Notes under the pieces: generated by a model
Told to the model about the DNA's origin: nothing
The model's input: only the letters and a program-made list of their open reading frames with translations
Databases searched by the model: none
Position numbers and translations under genes: made by a program
Assembly (NCBI RefSeq): GCF_003076595.1
Contig: NZ_CP025785.1
Location: forward strand, 128,454-192,453
DNA: 64,000 bases
Direction of reading: 5' to 3'
Source of the DNA: Candidatus Borreliella tachyglossi
GTDB taxonomy: Bacteria > Spirochaetota > Spirochaetia > Borreliales > Borreliaceae
Shown: in pieces, positions 30,217-38,884 of the stretch
How the letters are laid out: each line of letters begins with the position of its first letter
Position numbering within the stretch: position 1 is the stretch's first letter

Positions 30217-31353
30217 ATGAGAAAGTTTTATAAAATTTATATATTAAGTTTCTTTTTCGTAATTATATCATGTAATACTAAAACTTTAAACGAGCTAGGC
30301 GAGGAGCAGTTCAAAATACCATTTGGTACTTTACCTGGAGAAATAGCGCCACTTGAAAATAAATTCACCAACTCAAGCTTTGATATTAAAACGTACAACG
30401 GACTTGTATATATTGTAGAGACAAAAGCAAACAAACTCATGATTTTTAATTCCTATGGAAAATTAATTCAAACTTATCAAAATAGCATATTCAAGAGCAA
30501 TCCTGATCTTAAGATTAAAAAAGTAGATTTTGAAAGCATTCAAGCAATCTACCCATCAAAAGACTTTATTGTGGTGTCAGACAAAATTGATAATAAAAAA
30601 TCTAAATTTGATGAGAAGGAAAATATCGCATACTTTACAAGAATATTTATTTTAAATAAAGATTTATCTGTAGAGGTATTAGGACAGGATGGGCAAAATG
30701 GAACACCATTCCCTCAAATTTACGATATAAATATTGATGATGGAAATAACATAGCAATAATAACCATATATAATGAAGGATATATAATATACTCTTATGA
30801 CAACAACCTATCGCCACTTTACAAGATTTATGTTACTAAACACATACTACAAATACCTGAGGAAGAGAGTAAAAAATATAATATATCAATAGATAAAGTA
30901 TTCTTCGAAGTAAACAAAAAAATTATTTATGTGAAAACAACTCACTATGAAAACATTGGAGCTAATGAAGGCATTAACGACCTTGGAGTGAGAATTAAAA
31001 ATCAATATCTCTACACAATGACCTTAAACAAAAATAAAGAATTTGAAATAAAAAATAAAATTACTCTACCCCAAAATTTATTAGATGACCAACAAGAAAG
31101 CTTTGTTAATATCATTGGAATTCAAAAAGACAACATAATAGCATCTACCAACATGAAAAATCTATCTAATACTTTAATATGGAAGCTGGACAATCAAGGA
31201 AATATAAAAGAACAACTGATCTTAATTGAACCACCAAACCTCACATTTCTTGCTGAAAGCTTATCTAAGGATGGAATCCTTAGTATACTTTATGGAGAAA
31301 AAAGTGGCGTCAGTGTCTATTGGTGGAATTTAAACACTTTGCTCAAGTTATAA
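30217..31353 (+). CDS. Lipoprotein with propeller-like body, function unknown
   Basis: 378 residues. The signal MRKFYKIYILSFFFVIISC ends in a lipobox Cys. The mature part has repeated strand-rich blocks (NGLVYIVETKANKLMIFNSY, FIVVSDKIDN, YDINIDDGNNIAIITIYNEG) suggesting a beta-propeller of the 6-bladed type. No enzyme motif. No SD before the ATG; a candidate promoter sits immediately upstream. It leads a three-gene group with the following membrane-anchored protein and membrane protein. I do not recognise a specific function. Confidence 0.75.
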   Translation: MRKFYKIYILSFFFVIISCNTKTLNELGEEQFKIPFGTLPGEIAPLENKFTNSSFDIKTYNGLVYIVETKANKLMIFNSYGKLIQTYQNSIFKSNPDLKIKKVDFESIQAIYPSKDFIVVSDKIDNKKSKFDEKENIAYFTRIFILNKDLSVEVLGQDGQNGTPFPQIYDINIDDGNNIAIITIYNEGYIIYSYDNNLSPLYKIYVTKHILQIPEEESKKYNISIDKVFFEVNKKIIYVKTTHYENIGANEGINDLGVRIKNQYLYTMTLNKNKEFEIKNKITLPQNLLDDQQESFVNIIGIQKDNIIASTNMKNLSNTLIWKLDNQGNIKEQLILIEPPNLTFLAESLSKDGILSILYGEKSGVSVYWWNLNTLLKL

Positions 31354-31379
31354 ACCATAACTTAAATGTGAATAGATCT

Positions 31380-31805
31380 ATGAAAAGCAGAGATTGCAAA
31401 AGCAAAATACAAAACAAATATAAACAAAAGTTAAAAAAACACTTAACCATCGGGATAATTTTTGTCATAATGCTAATTGTTTTAAAAATTATCTTAATTC
31501 CTACATTAAAAAACACAGAAAAAAATTACAAACCTATTATTGCTATAGAACATAAAACAAAAGATGCAAATCTATATCTCAAAATCAATATTAAAAGCAA
31601 CAATAAAAAGGAATTAGGAAAAGCTAGCTTAGAGGTATATTTAGATAATAAGCTTATTGAAAATAATATGATCTACATAGACAAGATTGACTATACGTTA
31701 TATACTAATGTTGCATATAAAAATGAAAGTTTACTAACTATAATGCTAATAAATCATAAAGGTGAGAAAACATACTTTAGTAAAAAGTTAATTTTTGGAG
31801 GGTGA
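31380..31805 (+). CDS. Single-pass membrane protein, function unknown
   Basis: About 141 residues: a basic N-terminus, one membrane helix (TIGIIFVIMLIVLKIILIP) and a beta-rich outer part of about 90 residues (YLKINIKSNNKKELGKASLEVYL). The frame also opens at a TTG at 31320 inside the previous gene. I prefer the ATG at 31380 because TTG has no SD, but the ATG has none either, so the start is open. It is followed after three bases by the next gene. Confidence 0.65.
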   Translation: MKSRDCKSKIQNKYKQKLKKHLTIGIIFVIMLIVLKIILIPTLKNTEKNYKPIIAIEHKTKDANLYLKINIKSNNKKELGKASLEVYLDNKLIENNMIYIDKIDYTLYTNVAYKNESLLTIMLINHKGEKTYFSKKLIFGG

Positions 31806-31808
31806 AAG

Positions 31809-32225
31809 ATGTTGCAAGTATATTTTATATCCGTTTTACTTAATATATTAGGAGGCATAGTACTAGCATTTCCAATTTTAAGAGAAAGATTTAATTTCTT
31901 AAATGTCTTTGAAGAATTTGTAAATCTAATTAATGATAACAAAGATGTAAGAGGATTTTTCGGAACCGTATTTTTAGCAACCAGCATCTTGGAAATAATC
32001 ACACCTTACAGTTTACCAATAATTGGGAATTTACTGCCTGCTATCAGCTTATTTTTTATCGGGTTTATCCTTTTCTCAAGTCAAAAAATTTCAACAAACC
32101 TTGAAAGCAACAAAGAATATGGAAGATTTAAATCTGTCCTTGAACGCAATAAAAAATTAATAGGAATCATTGCAATAATTATTGGGATCATTCATTTTTT
32201 TGCAGCAAAAATACCTTTGCTCTAA
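31809..32225 (+). CDS. Integral membrane protein, function unknown
   Basis: 138 residues with about four hydrophobic helices (YFISVLLNILGGIVLAFPIL; GFFGTVFLATSILEII; LLPAISLFFIGFILF; LIGIIAIIIGIIHFFAA). GGAGGGTGAAAG directly before the ATG is a strong SD that overlaps the end of the preceding gene, so the two are coupled. No known family recognised. Confidence 0.75.
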   Translation: MLQVYFISVLLNILGGIVLAFPILRERFNFLNVFEEFVNLINDNKDVRGFFGTVFLATSILEIITPYSLPIIGNLLPAISLFFIGFILFSSQKISTNLESNKEYGRFKSVLERNKKLIGIIAIIIGIIHFFAAKIPLL

Positions 32226-32329
32226 ATTAAAGAATAAATACATCACATATGTAATCTCAATCTTTAAAATTCTAAAAATAAGCTAAAAAATGATAATATT
32301 ATTTGAGTTAATCAAAAAGGAGAATGTCA

Positions 32330-32413
32330 ATGTTGATCAATCTATACTATAATCTGTATCAAATATATTCAAAAACCCCTTGCCAGATTAATGCAGCCAT
32401 TAAAGGAGATTAA
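32330..32413 (+). CDS. Putative 27-residue leader ORF upstream of the S2-like lipoprotein gene
   Basis: ATG at 32330 is preceded by AAGGAG (32317-32322) with seven bases between, an ideal SD. The frame gives 27 codons and stops with TAA at 32411-32413, six bases before the ATG of the lipoprotein gene. The lipoprotein gene's own SD (AAAGGAG, 32402-32408) lies inside the last codons, so translation of the short ORF would couple to it. The peptide has no recognisable motif. It may be a leader peptide or chance. Confidence 0.4.
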   Translation: MLINLYYNLYQIYSKTPCQINAAIKGD

Positions 32414-32419
32414 ATAATT

Positions 32420-33145
32420 ATGCTAAAAAAAATAAATTTACAATTTTTCATATTTATTTTATTAATTTTTTTAATAACAGGATGTGCCTTTTTTAGAAAG
32501 CCTCAGGAAGTTGAACGAGATGGAAATATCGGAATAACATCAGGTAATAAAATTAAACTAAGATTCATTAGCGGCACTACTTATAAAGATAACCTACCTC
32601 ACATAGGCAGCGCAAATATGACCTGGAAAAAGACAAAGGCAATGCCTATACTTGACGAAATGGGGCAAGCAATTCCTGAGCTTAAAGGAATGCTCGGCTA
32701 TGCTTATGTAGTCTCTCCCATTAAAATGAATGGAGAATTAAGTGATAAGGTGTCATTTTTAATTCTTTTTGAGACAACAAAAAAAGGTGATTCAGAATAT
32801 ATAGTTGAAGATCTCAAATTAATAACAGCGGGCAAGGACTTAGATCTTAAAGACCCTAATTATTTACTTGCTGAATCATCAGCAGAAGAAGGATACAAAA
32901 CATCTTACCCTTTTGGATTACTAATGAGTGATGAAGTTAGGCAAGCGTTTGACCTAACATACATAGATGAACAATGGCACTATATGTTATCTACACTATC
33001 TCTAAGACACAAGAAGACTCAAAGACTGAAAAATTACACAATATCTCTTAACTCTAAATTTGTTAATGATCTCTTAAAAGAAGTACTCAGATTATATCCA
33101 GATATTGAAGAATTATCTTTTGACTTATTTAGCAACTTAAAATAA
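32420..33145 (+). CDS. S2-antigen-like lipoprotein
   Basis: 241 residues. The signal peptide ends LITGCAFF (lipobox). The mature part (LRFISGTTYKDNLPHIGSAN; SYPFGLLMSDEVRQAFDLTY; NYTISLNSKFVNDLLKEVL) aligns by eye to the next gene, which makes these two related genes. In B. burgdorferi the equivalent position holds an S2-antigen-annotated protein. Likely membrane-anchored at the periplasm or surface; no biochemical role known to me. SD AAAGGAG before the ATG. A terminator overlaps the stop. Confidence 0.75.
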   Translation: MLKKINLQFFIFILLIFLITGCAFFRKPQEVERDGNIGITSGNKIKLRFISGTTYKDNLPHIGSANMTWKKTKAMPILDEMGQAIPELKGMLGYAYVVSPIKMNGELSDKVSFLILFETTKKGDSEYIVEDLKLITAGKDLDLKDPNYLLAESSAEEGYKTSYPFGLLMSDEVRQAFDLTYIDEQWHYMLSTLSLRHKKTQRLKNYTISLNSKFVNDLLKEVLRLYPDIEELSFDLFSNLK

Positions 33146-33170
33146 TGCACTTCATAGTGCATTATTTTAC
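33141..33170 (+). terminator. Intrinsic terminator after the S2-like gene
   Basis: AATAATGCACT (33141-33151), loop TCAT, AGTGCATTATT (33156-33166), then T-rich sequence. The stem overlaps the stop codon of the lipoprotein gene. Confidence 0.75.
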
Positions 33171-33310
33171 TATTCTTCACGCCTGCTAAGGCTAACGATA
33201 AAAGATAAGGAAACTAAATCTTTACTAGACTAAAGAAACAGAAAATACTTTACTTAATATCAATGCTTAATAAATAAGACTATATATTTATTAAATTCCC
33301 TCAAACATGT

Positions 33311-33348
33311 TATAATCGATAATTGTTTATCTTTGAAGATAAACAATT
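33311..33348 (+). promoter_or_regulatory. -10 box followed by a 28-base inverted repeat
   Basis: TATAAT at 33311-33316 is followed after four bases by AATTGTTTATCTT, TG, AAGATAAACAATT: 13-bp arms (33321-33333 and 33336-33348). The repeat would begin at or close to the transcription start, so it could be an operator or a 5' stem-loop of the mRNA. The -35 is poor. Confidence 0.5.
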
Positions 33349-33374
33349 TTACTTATAAGGGTATACACACTTTA

Positions 33375-34052
33375 ATGTTAAAAAATTCAATTTTACTCAT
33401 TATCTTTTTAGGACTCATCCAATTTCTGTTTCCTAAAGACAAAATAAATGTATTTAGCAATCAAAAGTATATCGTAAGAGAAGATATAAAAGTGTCTGTA
33501 AAAAAACTGCAACAAAGCATTTTTTTTACAACAGCTGAAATTGCTATTAGTATACCTTATATGGAATTAACAAATCCTGATGGACAAAAAATAAAAGAAC
33601 TTGAGGGAATAACCTATTCATTTGTCAATGCCTTTGTAACAATTGGGTCAGCAGCTATTATCTCATTTGATTTATCGGATAAAGTTTCAAAAAAATATGA
33701 AATAACTCAACTAGAATTTCTAAGTCCAGATAACGGACATTTTATATACTACTTAAATAGTATAGCAACTGGCAAACAAAATTCACAAAAAAAAGGTTGC
33801 AAAGATGCTTACTCTTTTGGAGTGCTGAGGACACCTACGCTTGCAAACACTGTTGCTGGGTACTATAAGGACTTAAATTGGTATTATATCATTGCAAGAA
33901 TAACAATAAAAAATAAAAAGGATAATTTAGATAAAAAATATACAATCAGGATTAATCCTAAGATATACAATGATTTTCAAAAGGAATTAAGAATAGTTTA
34001 CGAAGGTCAAAATTTTAAATATTTTCCAATACCAATACCGCAAAAAAGCTAG
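33375..34052 (+). CDS. Exported protein related to the upstream S2-like lipoprotein
   Basis: About 225 residues from ATG 33375. The signal sequence MLKNSILLIIFLGLIQFLFP has no lipobox Cys. The body (ITQLEFLSPDNGHFIYYLNS; DAYSFGVLRTPTLANTVAGY; KKYTIRINPKIYNDFQKEL) mirrors the spacing of segments in the preceding lipoprotein. The frame extends to a TTG at 33333, but that lies inside the inverted repeat of the leader, so I prefer the ATG. AAGG is 14 bases away. Function unknown. Confidence 0.7.
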   Translation: MLKNSILLIIFLGLIQFLFPKDKINVFSNQKYIVREDIKVSVKKLQQSIFFTTAEIAISIPYMELTNPDGQKIKELEGITYSFVNAFVTIGSAAIISFDLSDKVSKKYEITQLEFLSPDNGHFIYYLNSIATGKQNSQKKGCKDAYSFGVLRTPTLANTVAGYYKDLNWYYIIARITIKNKKDNLDKKYTIRINPKIYNDFQKELRIVYEGQNFKYFPIPIPQKS

Positions 34053-34120
34053 CATATGAATGAAACATTTCAGAATATAAAAGTCTTATTTCCTATTCAC
34101 GATAATATATAATATAAAAA

Positions 34121-35221
34121 ATGATTAAACACAAAGAAATCATAATAAACTTTAAAAATCTAGAGCATAATATAATTTCAATTAAGAATCTCATTCAAAA
34201 TAGAGAATTAGTAGCCACACTAAAAGCTGATGCTTACGGACACGGACTAACTAAAACATTTAAATTTTTAAAAGAAAAAGGAATAAATTATTTTGGCCTT
34301 TTTTGGATAGATGACGCTTTAAAGCTTAAAAAAATTGATCAAAATGCAGAAATATTACTCTATATTAACACAAATAAAAGTGCAATAAAACATCTGATCA
34401 AGTTTAACATTACGCCCTTTGTCGCTGACTATGACTACTTATTACTAATAGAGAAAGAATGTGAGAACCAAAATAAGAAAACTAAAGTTCACTTAAAAGT
34501 TGATGTTGGAATGAACAGGTATGGTATTAAAATAAAAAATGCTCTAAGTCTAGCAATTCGAATTCAAAATTCAAAATTAGTAACATTAGAAGGGATTTGC
34601 ACGCATTTACCTACAACAACAGATAAAAAAATTACCAAAGAGCAAACTGAAGAATTCCTATATTTAATAAATGAACTTAAGCAAAGAAATATAAATCCAA
34701 AATTTATCCACGTATCTAACTCAGAGCACACAGAACACTATGCAATAAGTGAACAATGCAACATGGTAAGACCCGGACTTATCTTATATGGATACCACTC
34801 AAATCCAAATGGATCACAAAACAATTTACACCTCAAGCCTGTATTAAGTTTCTATTCAAAAATTATATTTCTTAAAAATATAAAAAAAGGAGAAAAAATA
34901 TCATACTCTGGACTCTTTATGGCAAAAGAAGACATACAAGTCGGTCTCGTACCTGTTGGATACTTTGACGGGATTCCACAAAATACATCCAACAATTTTT
35001 ATTACCTAATAAGAAACAGAAAATGTGAACTCAGAGGAAAAGTATGCATGAACATAACAATCATAGAAATACCTAAAGACCTAAAGATAACCATAGGAGA
35101 AAAAGTAGAAATAATCTCTGAAAGATTAAGTCTAGATATACTTAGTAAGGAATCTGGGAGAAGCAACTACGAACTGCTCTGCTCCATTGGCAAGCATGCG
35201 AACAAAAAATATTTATATTAG
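34121..35221 (+). CDS. alr: Alanine racemase
   Basis: 366 residues, fold type III PLP enzyme. The PLP lysine is K35 in VATLKADAYGHG. Other family segments are HLKVDVGMNRYGI, GICTHLPTTTD, MVRPGLILYG and VPVGYFDGIPQ. It makes D-Ala for peptidoglycan. No SD before ATG 34121; TATAAT at 34108-34113 ends seven bases before it, suggesting a leaderless message. The 3' end overlaps the convergent repeat-protein gene by 9 bp. Confidence 0.95.
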   Translation: MIKHKEIIINFKNLEHNIISIKNLIQNRELVATLKADAYGHGLTKTFKFLKEKGINYFGLFWIDDALKLKKIDQNAEILLYINTNKSAIKHLIKFNITPFVADYDYLLLIEKECENQNKKTKVHLKVDVGMNRYGIKIKNALSLAIRIQNSKLVTLEGICTHLPTTTDKKITKEQTEEFLYLINELKQRNINPKFIHVSNSEHTEHYAISEQCNMVRPGLILYGYHSNPNGSQNNLHLKPVLSFYSKIIFLKNIKKGEKISYSGLFMAKEDIQVGLVPVGYFDGIPQNTSNNFYYLIRNRKCELRGKVCMNITIIEIPKDLKITIGEKVEIISERLSLDILSKESGRSNYELLCSIGKHANKKYLY

Positions 35222-36811
35222 ATTACCTAAAGAATCAAACTTCTGAAAATCAACCAAATTCCCCTTGCTATCATAAATCCATTTATAAATTGAAATACCT
35301 CCAATATCGTCCCGTATCCTTAAATCCGGCCCGTGATTTGTTTTCTTAGAAATTTTTCCAAATTTATTGTACTCATATTTATACATGCTAACACCATAAA
35401 TATCATCTTTCAATTGCCCTAAGTTTCCGAAGTTTTTTTGGGTAATAAGCCTATTTTGCTTATCATACTCATAAGCATACTCAAAAACAGCACTCATATC
35501 TGCAACCAAAATCCCACTCTTGGAATAATTTCTCTTCAAAGTAATGTTCCCATTAACATCATAAGCAAATCTATACCTAAAAACACCATAAATATCACCT
35601 ATAGGATTATCAAAATCTCCATAATGTTCTTGAGATTCAAGAAGACCTTCCTCATTATAAGAATACTTATAAATCATCACTCCCTTTGAATCACTTATTA
35701 AATTAAAATTTTTATCAAAAAAAAGGTTTTCAACCAAATAAAATCTATCATCATACTTATAACTATAAACTGCAATACCCTTAAAATCGTCCATTATCTC
35801 ATATTTTTCCTCATAAATAGCGGGAATATCACTATTATAATTTTTGTTTATTCTGTTACTGTAATTCATTATTCTTTTTTCATTGTTTTGTATATAAAAA
35901 ATGGTCTTCTTCATAGCATAACCATTTTGGCTAACAGTTAAATTATTATTAGCATCATAATTATATTCTTTATGAAAATAGTCTTTTTCCTTTAAATTAT
36001 ACTCATACCTATACATTGCTACATTGTTCTCATCAGGAGTCAGGTTGTTTTGAAGATCATAATTGAAAATTTCAATAATCTTGCCACCAAAATCATAACG
36101 ATATGTCTTTATTGCAACAGAAAAAGGATTTGAATACAAATAAGATACCTGGTCTAAATACTCTTCCTTTACAATATTATGTTTACTATCATAAGTTAGT
36201 CTAAACCCATATATTCCATTTTTAGCCTTCATATTATAGTTATTATCATCATAATACAAAACCGTTTTTATCCGTTCAGAATCGTCATAAGTAACTTTGG
36301 TATAATAAACATCATTGAAATCCTTAATTTGAAAACCAACCTCACTAAATCTATAAACATCAAAGGTATTATCATCTCTGTAGACAAAATGATAATAAGA
36401 AACTCCATACTTATCTCTTATAATCTCATTAGACTTATTATAATTAAAAATATTCTTTAATCTGCCACTTGGAAGGTATTCTATTTGTTCAACATAAACA
36501 TCTTTTGCATTCTTAGTAGCAAAACCTCCACTTAAAAATAATCGCCTTTCTACATTCTTAGAATGCTCTACCTTTACCTGACTTGTAGCAAAAAAAGAGG
36601 GCATTAAAATACTAAGTTTGCCAACATAATCAACAACTACAAGCTTATTATCATTATTATAAGTGAACCTATACCCCCATTCTTCTTCAGCCTCTTCCTT
36701 ATCTATCTCATATTTTCCTATTATTCTATAATTAATATCATAATCAGCGAATCTATAATAAACTTCCTTTGAGAAAAGAGTATAAGCCACAAAAAACATT
36801 ACAAAAAACAT
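35213..36811 (-). CDS. Exported YD-like repeat protein, function unknown
   Basis: About 532 residues. Signal sequence MFFVMFFVAYTLFSKEV, then roughly 12 tandem units of about 40 residues built on Y-x-Y-x-Y-D-x-x-x-x, N, and D-x-x-G-V cores (for example YRFAYDVNGNITLKRNYSKS; YAYEYDKQNRLITQKNFGNL; YKYEYNKFGKISKKTNHG). This resembles the YD/RHS or WG-type repeat of extracellular bacterial proteins and predicts a long beta-structure. I see no toxin tip. The frame extends to a TTG at 36859 that overlaps a TATAAT (36851-36856), so I start at the ATG 36811 with AAGGA six bases before it. Confidence 0.75.
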   Translation of the reverse strand: MFFVMFFVAYTLFSKEVYYRFADYDINYRIIGKYEIDKEEAEEEWGYRFTYNNDNKLVVVDYVGKLSILMPSFFATSQVKVEHSKNVERRLFLSGGFATKNAKDVYVEQIEYLPSGRLKNIFNYNKSNEIIRDKYGVSYYHFVYRDDNTFDVYRFSEVGFQIKDFNDVYYTKVTYDDSERIKTVLYYDDNNYNMKAKNGIYGFRLTYDSKHNIVKEEYLDQVSYLYSNPFSVAIKTYRYDFGGKIIEIFNYDLQNNLTPDENNVAMYRYEYNLKEKDYFHKEYNYDANNNLTVSQNGYAMKKTIFYIQNNEKRIMNYSNRINKNYNSDIPAIYEEKYEIMDDFKGIAVYSYKYDDRFYLVENLFFDKNFNLISDSKGVMIYKYSYNEEGLLESQEHYGDFDNPIGDIYGVFRYRFAYDVNGNITLKRNYSKSGILVADMSAVFEYAYEYDKQNRLITQKNFGNLGQLKDDIYGVSMYKYEYNKFGKISKKTNHGPDLRIRDDIGGISIYKWIYDSKGNLVDFQKFDSLGNLI

Positions 36812-36885
36812 AATCATTCCTTGATTATTTAACCTTATTTTGATAGATTTATTATACAATAAATTAATATAACGAGGACTTTAAG

Positions 36886-37053
36886 ATGGCAAAAATTTCT
36901 AAAAATGCTCAAAGAGGTGGTTCTAAGGAATTATTAAGTAGATGGGGCGGAAAAATTATAATGAAATCTAAATTCGAAAATGGTAAAATAAAACATTACG
37001 CTGAGTGTCAAGCTTCAAAAACTATAGCAAGAAGACCTAAAGATTTATTTTAA
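36886..37053 (+). CDS. Small basic protein of 55 residues
   Basis: Begins MAKISKNAQRGGSKELLSRW and ends IARRPKDLF; stop TAA at 37051-37053. It has an ATG with CGAGGA seven bases before it. The product is very basic and lacks a signal or membrane segment. It lies between the divergent repeat-protein gene and the convergent gene ending at 37058. I recall a gene of this size at this site in B. burgdorferi, which supports it being real. It looks like a small RNA-binding or ribosome-associated protein only by composition. Confidence 0.75.
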   Translation: MAKISKNAQRGGSKELLSRWGGKIIMKSKFENGKIKHYAECQASKTIARRPKDLF

Positions 37054-37057
37054 AAAA

Positions 37058-38812
37058 TTATTTTTTATTAAGTCTATTCTCAAATTTCGACCAAGCTTCA
37101 TCTTGTTCGCTTTTAGTGTAGCTTTTACTTAGACCTTCTTGAGAGGTTCCTTTGTCTTTACCTTTTCTGAGATAAGAATTTCTAACTTTTTCCTTCATTT
37201 CTTCTCTTTGTTGTCGTCTTTTATTTAACTGTCTTTGCATTCTCTCATTTGGATCAAAAAGCCCAATACTACTTCTAGTCCTAACCTTAGAATCTAATCT
37301 AGACAAAGCTTCTTTATAACTATGATGCTTGCCTGTCAAAAATAAAATAACCCTTTTTAGTAAACCTATATCCCTATAGGCAGAATTTAAAATCTTAGAC
37401 AAGTCAATTTGATACACCCTATAAAGAGGTAAAAACTCATTACTATTCTTAAAGTATTTTGCAGCTTCAGTTTTTATAATATCTTTAAGGTGAGTCTGAA
37501 TATTTTGAGTTTTAGAGACTCTTCTATAATGAGAGACAATAAAATCAAGAAATACAACCTTATTTTTAAAACAATAATCATTTATATCATATTTAGAAAT
37601 AAATTCACTCAAAGTTTTTTCAAGTCCTTCTTCTGTAAGAACAGTAGAAGGATTCTTACCGTTCTTAAGTATCCTAAATAACTCATTCCTTAATGCATCC
37701 TTAACATCAACCAAAATTTGATCAAATTCTTTTAAAAACATAGCATAAGCACATGGCTTATATAAATGAATACCATTCCTAATAGGAAATACCTTAGGTA
37801 AAACATCCCTAGTTTTAGATTCAAAAAAATATTCATTAGCAACTTTTAAAAAGTTTTCAGGGTTAGATAATTCCTCCGAATGCTCTTTAAGAATATTTTT
37901 AAATTCTTCTATATTAATAAATCCCGCTTTAAACTCCATTGTTTTTTCAATTGACTTTAAAGCCTCATCAATCTTAATGCTTTCTAGAGTCCTATGCTCT
38001 TCTAAGTTTTTCTCATTGAAAATATAAATATTTAATATTTCTAAAAAAGTAAAGTAATTTTTAGTAATATTAACACCCTTCTTATTTAAAATCTCATCCT
38101 TATTCTCTAAGATTCCTAAAAGAAGATTATAAACAACTCCAATGCCACTTATACTCTCGTCTAAAAGTTTATCATAATCACTAAGTTTCAAATTCTTAGC
38201 TCTAATAAAAATATCTTTAACTACCCCGTTAGAAGCAATGCTGAATAAAATTCGCTTAATAAATTCAATAAAATATAAGGCTTTGCCTGATGGAATTATT
38301 AAAGAATTTAATATAAATATTTTCTTAGATGTTTCATTCTCTTGAAAATACTTAAGATTAATGTCTGAATCAGAAAGCGTGATAAAATCCTTTCCAAAAG
38401 CCAATAAATTCGTATCTATATTCTTAACCGTAAGCAAAGTACTAAAAAGTTCTATTCCTACATAATGCTTTAAAAACAAATCCTCAATAGCATAATAATA
38501 AAAATCATAACTACTTTCATCTGTTATTACCATCTTATAAGGTGTAAATTCCCCATCTAATGTTAGATTATTAACAAGAATTCCTCTCTTAACTTCATAA
38601 AGCTTGCGAAATAGAAAATCAAGCTCTCCCTTAAGACCACGAACTCTACCAGAATAGTCCTCAATAAAATCAGCATAATCTATAACAACTTGCTTATGCT
38701 CTAAAATAATCCTTAAAATCATCTTCTGAATATCTGAGGAAATCCCTATCTGGGAAATTAAAATATCCACTTCCTTATCATTTAGATAGAAAATTTCAGG
38801 TAACTTTTTCAT
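37058..38812 (-). CDS. Large hydrophilic protein, function unknown
   Basis: 584 residues, mostly helical, with no signal peptide or membrane segment. The last 90 residues are highly charged and rich in Arg, Lys and Gln (NKRRQQREEMKEKVRNSYL), probably flexible. No motif I recognise. ATG at 38812, four bases before which the sequence is A-rich with no strong SD. It ends four bases from the stop of the 55-residue gene on the other strand. Confidence 0.7.
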   Translation of the reverse strand: MKKLPEIFYLNDKEVDILISQIGISSDIQKMILRIILEHKQVVIDYADFIEDYSGRVRGLKGELDFLFRKLYEVKRGILVNNLTLDGEFTPYKMVITDESSYDFYYYAIEDLFLKHYVGIELFSTLLTVKNIDTNLLAFGKDFITLSDSDINLKYFQENETSKKIFILNSLIIPSGKALYFIEFIKRILFSIASNGVVKDIFIRAKNLKLSDYDKLLDESISGIGVVYNLLLGILENKDEILNKKGVNITKNYFTFLEILNIYIFNEKNLEEHRTLESIKIDEALKSIEKTMEFKAGFINIEEFKNILKEHSEELSNPENFLKVANEYFFESKTRDVLPKVFPIRNGIHLYKPCAYAMFLKEFDQILVDVKDALRNELFRILKNGKNPSTVLTEEGLEKTLSEFISKYDINDYCFKNKVVFLDFIVSHYRRVSKTQNIQTHLKDIIKTEAAKYFKNSNEFLPLYRVYQIDLSKILNSAYRDIGLLKRVILFLTGKHHSYKEALSRLDSKVRTRSSIGLFDPNERMQRQLNKRRQQREEMKEKVRNSYLRKGKDKGTSQEGLSKSYTKSEQDEAWSKFENRLNKK

Positions 38813-38884
38813 TTTATATTTTTAATCTCCTAACATGAACTATCAATAGCAACATATACTAACCATATTGCCAACCCTAAAAAG

